Source: Trichodelitschia bisporula
Taxonomy: Eukaryota; Ascomycota; Dothideomycetes; Phaeotrichales; Phaeotrichaceae
Reading direction: 5' to 3'
DNA length: 64,000 nucleotides
Assembly: GCA_010356995.1 (NCBI GenBank)
Contig: ML996704.1
Span: 666,404 to 730,403 of the forward strand
Part shown: positions 31,027 to 41,520 of the stretch, one piece after another
How the letters are laid out: every line of letters begins with the position of its first letter
Position numbering within the stretch: the stretch's first letter is position 1
Position numbers and translations under genes: made by a program
Notes under the pieces: model-generated
What the model saw: only the letters and a program-made list of their open reading frames with translations
What the model was told of the DNA's origin: nothing
Databases searched by the model: none

Positions 31027-32810
31027 AGGGTCAATGGAATAACGGGGGTCGCTCATGAACTCCAATATTCCTAACGACTCAACTTTCTGATGTAGTCATC
31101 TGCTTTCTCCTTAGCTTGCGATAGAAAAAAAAAGAGTTGCTGCTCTTGCTTTTGCTCACAACGTGATACTTACTCAGCCACATATTCGCTGGGCATGTGA
31201 GAGAGTCGGCGGTATACTTTCCCTCTTGGGCTTTCAGCACAAGCGACCGAAGGAAGACTCAAGCTTTCCGCAATTGCCGCTACTGAGATACTCAACAACA
31301 TTTCCGCGAGCCCGGTTTCTCGTGATCGAAGTGATCGCTTCACACTACCGACTTCGCCATAGAACCCCACAGCCTCAAAAAGATCGTCGTCAACGTCATC
31401 CCAAACACATCTATAGTACGGCAACTTTTCTTCGCCTTCAATGACAACCAATCCTGAGGATCCGAGCCATCATTCGTACAGCAAATCCCATCCCTGGACG
31501 AGGAAGCAAATGAAGCCGCGTCACTATTATCCAAAGTCCGGGAAATCAACGCGATCAGAGTATGTGCGCACGCGCGTAGTGCACAGCCAATTGTCTGCAG
31601 CGAGCCGTGGATAGCAAGGCCTATAGAATCGGTAAATGGTATCGTGGGTAGAGCTTAATTCATTCGTGTCGGCCCCCCTCGACATCAGGTTCAGGAATGG
31701 CGAGATGACGGCTCGCTGCCGCGGCACTTGACCAGCAGATCGACGAAAGGAAGCAAACCCGGATGGGGCGGCGACTCATGTAATATGGGTACAGGTTCTG
31801 AATGTTGGTCTTCGAAGGTGGAATACGAGTGTAATAGAGTGGTGCGAGACGAGACGACGTTGATCTCAGGCGCGCTTGGACAGGGTTTCTGCCTGAGGCC
31901 GTCATCGACTTTGCATTGACGTCCACTCTTGACCCGCTCTTCATGATCTTACATATCACGCATAGCTTATTCACACGCTGCATCTTCGGCTTACCATACC
32001 AGTGTCGAAGTTCATTTCTCTGTGCCTGGTACCACTCGCGGTCTGCCCTGAAAGACGCCGAATTATCACACTTCCCAGGCACATCAAATCCAAATGATCG
32101 ACAGCATCAAGCTCTAGGCCTGAGTCTTAGCATCATCAACATGCATCTCACGATCAGCACCGGCTACGACCCATATATCCATGTTCTGCACAAGAGCACG
32201 AAATCCAGGCATGCGCCCGAAAAGTGCAGGGAGGTCTACCGCACGTAGGCCACCTAACCCTACTTTAGCCCTCGAACCGTGCCCATCAAGCTACTGTCTT
32301 CATCTGCAGCAATGCTTAATCTCGCAACACGGACTCCACCGTCCCAAATTCTTGGAAATCCACGTAGGCGACCACACTCACGCTTGCCCATAATGTTTAC
32401 CCCAGACAGCCCCTCGTCTTCCCCAGCATTGGCACCTTTGCCTCTTCTGGTCCTGTCTCCTCGATTTAGTCTCTGTATGGTCATCCTATTCGGGTTGATA
32501 TTGGCGAGAGAAATAACAGCCAGCATCGCCATATCGCCTCTCCTTTCCGTGCCTCGTGATCCGGTTGTGAAGTTCAGCCGACGCACGCGAGCAATATGCC
32601 CACATTAGCATCCGTCATCACTCTCCTTATTCCCACATCCTTCATCACCACCCCCTCCATCCACCCACACACCGGGTACGGCAAACTCCGAGGACGCATC
32701 CGATCCGACGTATATAAGTACATCCCTCCGTAGTCTTCATCCGACCGTCAGCACCAACCAACTCCACTCATTCCACCAACACTCCTTTCCAACCAAATAC
32801 ACTCGCTAGA
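31027..32810. other. Long intergenic stretch, possibly with gene relic
   Basis: About 1.8 kb of more AT-balanced sequence than its surroundings. Bases 31230-31440 on the plus strand keep short protein-like pieces (LKLSAIAATEILNNISASP and SLKKIVVNVIPNTSIVRQ) in frames interrupted by stops, which might be an old gene relic. No family can be named. The rest shows no gene; the end is the promoter of the secreted protein at 32811. Confidence 0.35.
32711..32718 (+). promoter_or_regulatory. TATA box
   Basis: TATATAAG sits 93 bases before the ATG at 32811, followed by a CA/CT-rich leader, a classical arrangement for an inducible fungal gene. Confidence 0.6.
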
Positions 32811-33370
32811 ATGAAGTACTCAATCATCCTCGGCTTCGCAGCCGTAGCCCTCGCTCTCCCGCAACGCGGTTCGTCCCTCCACCCCAGCACACAACCCAAC
32901 TAACCCCATCAGGCCAACGCGGCGGCGGCGGCAGCCCTCGTGGCAACGGTGGTGGTTACCGCGGTAATGGCGGCGGTCCCCGCGGCAATGGCGGCGGCTA
33001 CCGCGACGGCGGCCGGGACTGGGACCGCGGAGGCCGTCCCGGCGGCGTGGTGGTCGTCGGTGGCGGCCCCAGCTGGGGACCCGGCGGGTACTACGGTGAC
33101 AGCATTGTCGGGGACATTGCCGGCGGGTTTGCGGAGGGGATTGGCGAGGGGATTGCCGATGCACTCTATGGCGACTGGTGGAACAGGAAGGATGCGAATA
33201 ACCCTGAGGGTGCGGAGGGCGCTGAGGCTGCGGAGGGCGCAGAGGTTGCGCCTGTACCTACCGAGGAGCAGGCTGCTCCAGTTGAGGCTGCGCCACCTGC
33301 TGAGGTCCCGGCTGTGGAGGAGGTGAAGCCGCAGGAGCCTGCTGCGCTTCCTGCTCCTGCTCCTCAGTAG
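32811..33370 (+). CDS. Secreted glycine-rich protein with Ala/Glu/Pro-rich tail
   Basis: Exons 32811-32868 and 32913-33370 (intron 44 nt, CTAAC branch motif) give 171 residues. MKYSIILGFAAVALALPQR is a signal peptide. It is followed by a Gly/Arg/Asn-rich segment with repeated RGNGGGYRGN and RGNGGGP motifs, then a conserved-looking core (GYYGDSIVGDIAGGFAEG, IADALYGDWWNRKD). The tail carries EGAE repeats and Ala/Pro/Glu runs. Such proteins are typical of the fungal extracellular matrix or cell surface; function is not known. A good TATA box and short leader support expression. An RGG-like region in a secreted protein is unusual but is probably structural rather than RNA-binding. Confidence 0.7.
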
Positions 33371-34032
33371 GAGTTGGAGGGCTGGCTTAAATGATTGCTG
33401 TCAGTGTAATTTCTTCTTGTTTGATGTCTTGGTGCAGACAGTGTTGGCGAAATGAAGGACGGGCGCCAAATGTAAATACATTCGCAATTCAGAGTGCCTC
33501 TGCGTTCTGTGATCACTCTTTCGCGTTTCTCGGGACTCTTAGCCGGAGCTCCTTGAGCCAAAGTCACGGAAAATGTGTCCAGTCCCAATAGCGGCATACA
33601 GTGCTGGCCATATCTGCACTTTGTCAATGAGTGAACATTAACGCTCACATCGCAAAAAGTTACGTGGCCAGTGGTGAACAACAGTCTCCCCGGAACCGGA
33701 GTTGCAGCTTCCTGGTAGTCTGATTCCCTGGAAATGATACCGGGTTTGAGTGCTAAACCGATAATTCACTTTCAAGCTTCTCCAGGCACTATTAAAATAT
33801 CGAAATAGCGGAGGGGACAGGATTGATGCTGTAAAGCCTTGATCACGTTTCCTCTGACGTTCAAATTGGCCCATCTCGTTATTAGTGCCTTATTCTTGCC
33901 TGAAGATCAAGGCATAAGGTCGCGTCGCGTCGCCGAACCTCCGATGAGATCACTTCAAGCCACTGCATGCCCCTCACTCTGTATTGATCTGCATTTCGAA
34001 CTCGTAACTTTTTGCGGCGAGCTCCTAGCAAC
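33371..34032. other. Intergenic stretch
   Basis: 3' side of the Gly-rich protein gene and promoter of the gene at 34033. Low GC compared with the genes. No other feature recognised. Confidence 0.5.
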
Positions 34033-35416
34033 ATGGAGTCCCTATGCAGTACGCTGCATTTGGGTGAGAAGACTATTCATGGCAAGCACCAGCTCAATTC
34101 TTGCTCTGCAACGGCTAACTCGCACAGATCTCCACCTTCATCCTGCTGGCGCTCCGACAGCATCTTCGAACCCACAGCCCCTCGAATTGACCCTCCTAGC
34201 CCTCGTCGACCCCTCTCGGATCCCATTATACCTAGCCTGCGGCCCCAGCTACCATGTCTACAGCGGATCCGAAGAGACGGAGGAATGGCTCAGCGATACC
34301 CTCTTCAGCACCCCGATAGCGAGCGATGGGAGCTGCTCGGAGACATGGTGGACCACCGGAACGCGACAGTCGGCGGTTGGAGTCCTCGTACGGATTGTAC
34401 CGACACCAGAGAACCAGAAAGTGCTCCGCAAAGCGACAGAACTTCTGTTCTACGGAGTGATGGAAGGCCTGGATGGCAACTATCCCATCCCATCGTCAGA
34501 TACGGCGACCGGTGACGCCTCAACCGCACAGCATGAACCTGTTTTCCGCGTCCGCGCATTACCCTTATGCTCAGACATCCACGCCCTCATCAACACCCCC
34601 CTCTCCCCGCCCCTCTCCCCCGCCCTCCCCGCAACCGAAGACGGAGCCCAATTCCTCCCCTCCTTCCAGGAAATGAAAGCCACCGCCCTCGCCACCCAAA
34701 ACAAGCGCAAATACGTCGCAGACATGTTCGATGCCGCCACCGAGCGACGCAAGAAGGCAAAACGGGAAGGCGGACAGAGCGTGTCTGCCGCAGCCGCACG
34801 ACTAGACCCCATCCGGCCCGTGACGAGCTACATGTCGCAGCCGAATTCACCGCTCGAGGAGACGCAGGCCGAGTCTGGGGCTCGTGAGCGGGATCCCAGG
34901 CGCCATGTCGCGAGGTCGCGCAGTGTGTCTGAGAATCTGCTTGGGAGGAAGGGGTTGCTGGATGGGCCGGTAAAGCGCTCGCCTCTGTCGCGCGTGCAGA
35001 CTAGTGCGGCGCTTGTGTCGGAGGATATCACTGAGGCTAAGAATAAGGAGACGTTGTCCAGGCTTGTCATGGCGGGAATGCGCTTCTATGGCTTGACACA
35101 GCGCAAGAAGCGGACGAGTCGCCACCCGTCTATGGCCTCTATCGACTTGGCGGGGATGGATAAGCCTCTGGCAGAGGAGGATGGCGACAAGGATGAGGAG
35201 TACAAGCTCGTGTATCACCAGGCGTACAAAACTTCAGCATTCGCATTCGTAAGTCGTCAATTGGTAGAAGTCCCGCGACACAATACTAATACATTACAGA
35301 GAAAGCACATAGCCACCACACTCCTCCAACCCTCGCAGTTACAAGCCACAATTGACCGCATCCTCTCCCTCCTATGCACCGATCCCCTCGCCTCGCCCCT
35401 TATCCCAAGCGAATGA
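34033..35416 (+). CDS. Sld7-like replication-initiation protein (putative)
   Basis: Exons 34033-34063, 34128-35248 and 35300-35416 (introns 64 and 51 nt) give 422 residues. The short first exon (MESLCSTLHL) joins through a GTGAGA donor and GCTAAC branch motif to DLHLHPAGAPTASS. The N-terminal 120 residues look globular (LELTLLALVDPSRIPLYLAC). The middle is Ser/Pro/Arg-rich with a basic stretch (DAATERRKKAKREGG). The C-terminus, with LSRLVMAGMRFYGLTQRKK, DEEYKLVYHQAYKTSAFAF and TIDRILSLLCTDPL, resembles the Sld7 C-terminal dimerisation domain of filamentous fungi. Sld7 holds Sld3 at replication origins in yeast. The assignment is from memory of that C-terminal pattern and needs a profile search. 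The 51-nt last intron is in frame, so retention would not truncate the protein. Confidence 0.55.
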
Positions 35417-35465
35417 AACCCAGCCGCTATCACCGCTCCACCCATACCCAGGCCACGTCATCCAC

Positions 35466-35765
35466 TCAAATCATCCCCACCGCCCCCCATCTCCGACGCC
35501 TCCGTCCGGAACTGTAATCATAGTGACTCGGCCTATGCCCATCCATCCATGGCTCGAACCAATAATCATCCGGCCAGGCCCGGGCACCATATCCCGGAAA
35601 CCCGCGAGGGCCGAACCGATTGCGCCCCAGGCGCCCCATGAGCGGATCATACCCAAGCCAGTCCAGGCCGGGCCGTTGCCGCAGTGCGAACGGGGCCCTA
35701 TCCCAGAGCGGGTCGGGGTCGAAGTATGCGGGCCCTTCGCGGGCGTAGAGGGCGGTTTGGTACAT
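35466..35765 (-). CDS. Small hypothetical Tyr/Trp/Arg/Pro-rich protein
   Basis: Single exon, 99 residues, rich in Tyr, Trp, Pro, Asp and Arg (for example DPDPLWDRAPFALRQRPG and RAWPDDYWFEPWMDGHRP). It ends in a run of five arginines and WGAVGMI. A CATATAAG box lies about 80 bases upstream and the leader is A-rich before the ATG, which favours a real gene. It converges on the Sld7-like gene with only 49 bases between stops. No family recognised and no signal peptide. The opposite strand is also open here, so coding status is moderate. Confidence 0.5.
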   Translation of the reverse strand: MYQTALYAREGPAYFDPDPLWDRAPFALRQRPGLDWLGYDPLMGRLGRNRFGPRGFPGYGARAWPDDYWFEPWMDGHRPSHYDYSSGRRRRRWGAVGMI

Positions 35766-36393
35766 GTTGGATTGAGGTATGTTGTTTCTGACTTTGATTT
35801 TGACTTTGATGTGGACTTACGTTCTCGCAGGAGTGAGGGGGCTTATATGCGCTTTTGTGATGTGAATGATGGTGTCAGGGCTGTTTGTGCGGTATCAAGC
35901 GGCCACGAAGGGTCGTGAGGGAGTAGCAAACATGACGCCAAATCTCATGACAGTTTCTGGATGTAGGGCGGCATCTGTGGCACGTCCCACGAGGAGCGAG
36001 CTGGACCCTTTCTTTGATGTCAACGTTCCGCGGCCCGGCCGGAGCGGCTTCCAGGTGGTGAAGTTTGAGGAGCGGTTTGCTACCCGCTGCTTTTGACTGA
36101 CTGCCGCTTATGAGGCCACAGCCACCCCCACACGATGTTCGATATCGCCACGTTCTAGCGTCATAGCTGGTGTGACAGAAGATCAGACGCTCTTGATGTC
36201 GGTGAGCAACTGACCCAGTTACCTACGTCGGCATCGCTTCGAACTTCCCGACACGTCATGAGGGGGAGTCATGGCACCACAGGAGAAGGTACCAAAAAAA
36301 CACCACGCGCCCTCAATCAGCCCACCTAACAACACACCCTCCGCCAAAGAAAGTCTCCCCTCCGCCTCACTTCGTTCACCAGGCAAAAGATGA
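35766..36393. other. Intergenic stretch
   Basis: Promoter of the small gene above (with the TATA box at 35841-35850) and the region 3' of the tRNA. Nothing else recognised. Confidence 0.5.
35841..35850 (-). promoter_or_regulatory. TATA-like box
   Basis: On the minus strand the sequence reads GCATATAAGC, about 80 bases before the ATG at 35765. Confidence 0.5.
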
Positions 36394-36500
36394 TGACAAG
36401 AGTGGGATTCGAACCCACGCCTATTACTAGACCAGCACGTTCAACTCCGCTAAGAAGTCGAACCTGAAGCTGGCGCCTTAGACCGCTCGGCCATCTTGCC
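36394..36500 (-). tRNA. tRNA-Leu (CAG), with 25-nt intron
   Basis: On the minus strand the gene folds as a class II leucine tRNA: acceptor GGCAAGA with TCTTGTC, D-arm GGCCGAGCGGTCTAAGGC, anticodon stem CCAGC/GCTGG with loop TTCAGG+T giving anticodon CAG, a long variable arm and T-arm GTGGGTTCGAATCCCAC. A 25-nt intron follows position 37. It decodes CUG as leucine, so there is no sign of the Candida-type CUG-Ser change. Confidence 0.92.
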
Positions 36501-37074
36501 GCTTTGATGGTGAGAGAAGAGGTGAGCAGGTCTACGACACGGCGGGTCTGCGGCGCGCCGGTCCGGACGACCGGACGCTGGTGACGGGTTTTCACAGGGC
36601 GGGCGGCACCCGCCGATCGTTGGTGAGGGGTTTCCACGAGGCGGACCTGGACCCGCTGGGCCGGCACGCGATCACGCACTCACCCGCGTGGCTAGCGCGT
36701 GGAACGCGGCCAGGGCGGGGCGCGTGGATTTCCAGAAGCGTATGCAGGGTCGCACTCGTACGCCTGATTGTGACTGGAGGGTGACGATGGGTTACGTCGG
36801 CGAGGGAGGTGACGTTTCTGGAAGCCGTATGGTTGTCTGCTTAGGTGATGCAAGAGGGAAGATTGAGTTGTTCGTCTTACTTTGGATTGTTAAGGATGTG
36901 ACGTCTCTGTCGGGATTGGTTGTTCTAGTCGTCTTGTGAAGGCGCAGGTCTGGTTGGGATCTATGGCAAGTTGCGGGCCATGGGAGGCTGATGGACTCCT
37001 GAGTACCCTGTACCGCCCTGTTTTGCCCGCCAGGGTATCAGGAAACAAGTGTTAATTTTGTCATCGAATTATCT
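36501..37074. other. Intergenic stretch between two tRNA genes
   Basis: GC-rich sequence with no convincing reading frame or repeat. It includes upstream sequence for both leucine tRNA genes, which are divergently transcribed. Confidence 0.5.
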
Positions 37075-37173
37075 GGCAAGGTGGCCGAGTTGGTTAAGGC
37101 GTCAGGTTAAGGTCTACCTTAGCACAATATCCTGATTCAGAAATGAGCACGAGTTCGAATCTCGTCCTTGTCA
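37075..37173 (+). tRNA. tRNA-Leu (AAG), with 17-nt intron, copy 1
   Basis: Acceptor GGCAAGG with CCTTGTC, D-arm GGCCGAGTTGGTTAAGGC, anticodon stem TCAGG/CCTGA, loop TTAAGG+T giving anticodon AAG (inosine at 34 expected). The variable arm has TCA-GAAA-TGA pairing and the T-arm is ACGAGTTCGAATCTCGT. The 17-nt intron lies after position 37. A TTTT run follows within 12 bases as a Pol III terminator. The mature sequence equals that of the copy at 60601. Confidence 0.93.
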
Positions 37174-37546
37174 ACATCTTTTGCCAATTTCACATTGGTG
37201 ATTCTTCCCTTTTGCCCAAAGAGTTGGGTTTTCTTAAAGCGGGAGCAAATTGCGGCATCGACACAACACAGTATGAAGCGGCAGGGCTACGACAGCTTAT
37301 CGATATGGCAGCTAATGTCACTTTTTGCATCCGCAATGCTCAGCATGATAACGCGTAGTTGACTTGGGAAAGGACCGACGTACTGTAAGCTTTATGCGAA
37401 CAATAATGACCACAGGTTAAGTCCTTCGACAAGAAGCCTCATGCCCTGCCTTGGTCTTTGGCAGTATTAACGGCATGAAAGCTATACACATTAGGAAAGG
37501 ATACCAACTGTCTCCCCTCCCTCAACCCATCCCCCAACCCAGCCCC
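37174..37546. other. Intergenic stretch
   Basis: A 71-codon frame at 37143-37358 starts inside the tRNA and is not credible. Nothing else seen. Confidence 0.5.
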
Positions 37547-38507
37547 CTAGTACTCCGCAATAACAGTAACCTCCTCATCCTTCAACCCCATCTCCTCCCC
37601 CCTCCCATCCATAAATTCCTTCTGCACCTCCACCTTCCCCGCTGCCCCTCCACTCCCCTTCTCCATACCCCCATGAATAACCCCCCCAAGCCCCTCCCCA
37701 AAGTAATCCGGCACAGCCCTCCCATCCACCCCCCACCCCCTAATCGCCTCAAGCACCTCCACCGCCAACCCCCCATCTTTCCCCAACGCCCTCACCCAAT
37801 GCCCCGGCAACCCCCCCTCCCCATCCTGCACATCCCCACCTACCACCAACCCGCGCGCCGCCCCGCCCACCGTCCACCGCCTAACCGCACTCCTCGGCCT
37901 CGCCTCCGAACACACGTACTGCACGCGCCGTAGGCACGGGTGCGTGCTCGTAGAGCGGTAATACGCAGCGAGTGCGCGGACAGCCGCGTGGGTCAGCTCA
38001 GGTGAGGACCATTTCTCGCCCATGAGAGCCAGGGCGTAGAGGGGGGTTAGGTCGTTTTCGCGCGAGCCAGGTGGGAGTACGGCGCTGTAGAGCCAGGAGA
38101 CGAAGGCGGCGAAGGCGGCGGGGTCTTCGTCGGGGAGGCCGATGAGGTGGATTTTTTTCTGGTCTGGGCCGGCAGGGGCGGTTGAGGGGGAGCGGGCCTT
38201 GGGCGAGGCGGGCGGGGAGGGGGGGAGGGTGTTGGGCTTGGTGAGGGGGTGGGTTGGGTCGGTGGTTAGGGGGGGGGATTTCCCGGGCGGGGTGGGTGGG
38301 GTGGTGATGGGTGGTTGGGGTTGGAAGATGGAGGTGAAGAAGGGGGCTTTTGTGCAGAGGAGCTTTTCGTGGAGGACCCAGTGCGTGTTCTCTGAGCCGA
38401 CGTATATATCCACGAGGTCGCGGGTCAGGAGTCTGCCGGGAAGGTCAGTAAGCAGATAGACGATTAGGAGGGGAGGCGGACTCGTTAAGAGGCTGAGACG
38501 TGGACAT
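37547..38507 (-). CDS. BTB/POZ domain protein
   Basis: Exons 38507-38482 and 38432-37547 (49-nt intron, donor GTCCGC, CTGAC branch motif) give 303 residues. The BTB fold is recognisable: LLTRDLVDIYVGSENTHWVL, then HEKLLCTKAPFFTSIF (about 30-45), and after a Pro/Ser-rich insert of 50 residues, LIGLPDEDPAAFAAFVSWLY and the helices YALALMGEKWSSPELTHAAV. BTB domains mediate dimerisation and binding to Cul3 or other partners; many fungal genomes carry dozens of such short BTB-only proteins with unknown roles. The C-terminal third is Gly/Glu-rich and strongly G-biased at the DNA level. The donor is non-canonical but is also used by the gene at 28305. Confidence 0.75.
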
Positions 38508-39231
38508 CTTGCCAACGGGATGGGATTGGGCGGCCTAGTGCGAATCTGATATCCAGCCCTCGACAACCGTAGAGCTCGAAGGTGTAAAGCCGAATCACCC
38601 GTTCTTAAGGCGGGACTCGCTACTTATGTCCCTCACACCACTGGGTCTGGGACCGTGACGACACGCCGCACAGATCCGGGCACGTGCGTCGAGGCGTATA
38701 TTGTATCACTCACGGTGCGGCTGGGGAATCGGGGATCTGACCGTTACATTCTAACGATGCTGGGGCGTGCTGCAGCTCCGCGCTTCATGACAGAGCAACA
38801 CTGCTGAGCTGGGCATATTTACGCGTCCAGACGATGTTGAAGATGCTGGTGAAGGAGTGCGGTCAGCGCTCCGCTGTTATCCGGGCCTTGTGGGGCGAGG
38901 ATGGAGACGGATGGGGAAGGATGAGTTCTGGAGGGCGAACTGGGAATGATGTTAGCGAGGGGTCGTCGCTGGCCGGTGATGGGATTAGGATGTACCATTA
39001 GTGACTACGGAGGTATGAAGATCTGATCGCGGGCAAAGGCTCTCAACAAAAGTACAGTAATTCGCGGGGCAGCGGTCGATCGTGACATTGAAGCGATCGT
39101 GACATTGAAGTTGACGTCGCGCAGCTCCGACCCCCGACAAGCCGCAAGCCATCACAAGGCACCCCCAGGCATCAACCTCAAACTTCAACCGCACCTCACC
39201 TCCGCCCTCCGCAACCCACACCAACACCACA
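38508..39231. other. Divergent promoter region
   Basis: It lies between the BTB gene (minus) and the DUF2011 gene (plus). A direct repeat GATCGTGACATTGAAG occurs twice at about 39078-39109. No gene found. Confidence 0.5.
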
Positions 39232-39959
39232 ATGTTCCGCTTCCCCGACTCTCAGGCGTAAGCTACCCACCCTCTCCCCTTATACCCACTAACTAGCCCA
39301 GCGTCGCGCGCACCGACCTCGACTCCTCCCCCACCCCGCCGCCCTCTCCCCCGCCCGCCCTGCTCTCCGCGCTCGAGGCCCGCGCGCCGCTTACATTCGC
39401 CCCGGCCCCCGAGCGCATATCTGAACAAGTACATGAGGATGAGACGGAGGTCGAGTTTAGGCTGTTTGCTACGGAGAAGCCGCGGGCTATTCGTGTGCGC
39501 TCGCCGACGCCGAATTTGAACCCGGGCTTCGTGGCCCCGCGGCCGGAGGGGTGGTACCGCGCCCCCGGACCCGATGACCGGATGCACGCGGCTGCGGTTA
39601 CAGGGAGGGATGTGGGAAGATGGGCGGGTGTGCGCTGGCCGGGGATGACGTACTCGTGGCGCGTGGTGCGGGTACGGGGGGAGGTTAAGGCGGGAGAGAG
39701 GGTAGAGGGGAAGATAGAGGGAGAGGAGCAGAGGGCGACGAAGAAGAAGAGGAAGGGGAAGAAAATGAGGATAGCGTTGAGGGAGAAGATTAAGATGGAG
39801 AAGGAGAAGGAGGTGCAGGAGAGGGCGAAGAAGGCGAGACGGAATCGGGAGAAGAAGTTTAAGAAGAGGGCGAGGGATAAGGTAAAGAGGGCTGCTGCGA
39901 GGGGGGAGGAGGGGGAGGGTGGGAGTGGGAGTGGGAGTGACGATGGGGGGAGCGAGTAG
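39232..39959 (+). CDS. DUF2011-type fungal protein with Lys/Arg-rich C-terminus
   Basis: Exons 39232-39257 and 39302-39959 (44-nt intron; the acceptor CCCAG, not the earlier CTAG, keeps the frame) give 227 residues. After a Pro/Ser-rich start comes a compact motif region: EVEFRLFATEKPRAIRVRSP, then GFVAPRPEGWYRAPGPDDR and GMTYSWRVVRV. The second half is a long charged helix (RIALREKIKMEKEKEVQERA and beyond) and a Gly/Ser/Asp tail. The FRLF...RPE arrangement resembles the fungal DUF2011 family, of unknown function. The basic C-terminus suggests a nuclear or nucleolar protein. The family call is from memory; the gene model itself is firm. Confidence 0.68.
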
Positions 39960-40340
39960 GGATGGCACGTTGTGGGCTTGAGCCTGTGAGAGGATTGAGG
40001 CTTTCCACGTCGGAGAATTGGAGGGATTGGTAAGGGCACATGGGGATTTTCCTTCGAAGCTAACGAGAGACAGTGACCACGGCGTGGAAAAGCGTTCTGC
40101 ATCATAGTAGAAGCTTGAGAACTGGGGATACGCCTTCCGGATGCCACTGACCCGCCCAAGTGGCCCTATGGCTGTCACTCAGATCTGCCCCTTCGGTCCT
40201 GATAGAGCTCAACATCACGGCCGAGTAGATCACAGGCATCACAGGACACAATCGCGCCTCCAATCTAGCATTCAAGAAATACACAAAAGTGGGATATACA
40301 ACGAACAGGATATACATCTCTCAACCCACAACCCACACCC
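39960..40340. other. Convergent intergenic stretch
   Basis: Region between two converging 3' ends. No feature seen. Confidence 0.5.
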
Positions 40341-41520
40341 CTACCCCCTCCTCAACCCCAGCGTAATAGCCTCATTCCCCCCCCCCAACCCCAAATAACA
40401 CGGCACGCCCCACGTACTCGGACACGGATCCCACATGCGATACACCACCTCCCGTTCAATAGCATTAACCCGATCCACATCCTCCCTCTGCAGCGGGCAC
40501 CTAAACGCCTGCAGATTCTCCTTCTGGTGGTCCACCCTCTTCGCCCTAGGGTGCACGATTACTCCCCTTGCCATGTTCCAGGCGAGGGATACCTGCGCAG
40601 GCGTGCAGCCCCGCGCGGCACCGATGCTGAGGAGCGTGGGGTGCGTGAGGAGGGGTTGTGGGAGGTGCGCGGAGGAGGCGCTGGTGTAGCGCCCGCCGCT
40701 CATGCCGCCGGGCCGGTAGGCGGGGTTTGTGTCGCCTAGCGGGGCGTAGGCGGTTACGGTTATGTTGTGGGTGCGGTGCAGGGCGAGGAAGGGGGTTTGT
40801 TGGAGGTAGGGGTGGAGCTCGAATTGGTGCACCTGGGGCGGTTAGTTCTCAGCATTCCAAAGAAGGGGGGCGCAAACGCACCTTGGGCTTTATGCTCGCG
40901 GCCTTGAGTAAATCCTCCAGCTGCGTGACGTTGAAGTTGGAAATCCCGATGAAGCGCGTTTTGCCCGCCTCGGGGGCGTTTTTGGCAGAGACGATCTTCT
41001 CCATCTCCTTCCACGTTGGGATGATGTCGTACTCGCTCTTGTTCCCGTTCGTGGTGCCGACGGGGAAGTGCATGAGGGTCAAATCGAGATACTCGAGCCC
41101 GAGTTGCTTGAGGTTGAGCGCGAGTCCGCTCGGGACGAGCGCGCCATGTCTGTCTTCATCAGCCCCACCCTCCACATTTCCCAGCTCCCCTCTTTCCCCA
41201 ACATACCTGGTACTCCAAAGCTTACTCGTAACCCACAAATCCTCCCTCCTCAACCCCGTCCGTCTCAACCCCTCCGCTATCCCCTTCCCAACCGCCTCTT
41301 GGTTCTGATATGCCGTCGCGCAGTCAATGTGCCTATACCCGAGCTCGATGGCCGATGCGACGGCCTCGGTGGCGTTGGCGGGCTCGTCCAACATCCAGGT
41401 GCCGAAGCCGAGTTTGGGGGGGTCGGTGTGGGGCCCGGAGGGGGGCGATATAAGGCTCCAGGGGGTGTGGAATTGGGCTGAGCCCAGTGAGGCCAGGGCG
41501 AGGAGAATGGGAGGATGCAT
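40341..41520 (-). CDS. Aldo-keto reductase with predicted signal peptide
   Basis: Exons 41520-41207, 41149-40882 and 40832-40341 (introns 57 and 49 nt) give 357 residues. The AKR tetrad is complete: Asp in GYRHIDCATAYQNQEAVG, Tyr in the same motif, Lys in LWVTSKLW and His in LTLMHFPVG. KTRFIGISNFNVTQLEDLL and VSLAWNMARGVIVHPRAK give the NADP(H)-binding end, with Lys/Arg near the 2'-phosphate position. Chosen from ATG 41520, the protein begins MHPPILLALASLGSAQFHTP, a good signal peptide, which is unusual for this cytosolic family. An in-frame ATG at 41589 would extend it by 23 residues and weaken the signal. The first intron is in frame, so retention would insert 19 residues. Substrate unknown. 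Confidence 0.85.

Noticed and set aside
39252-40178. Leu/Pro-rich minus-strand frames of about 300 residues
   Set aside because: They are antisense to the Lys/Glu-rich DUF2011-type gene; AAG/GAG codons read as CTT/CTC give spurious leucine-rich protein.
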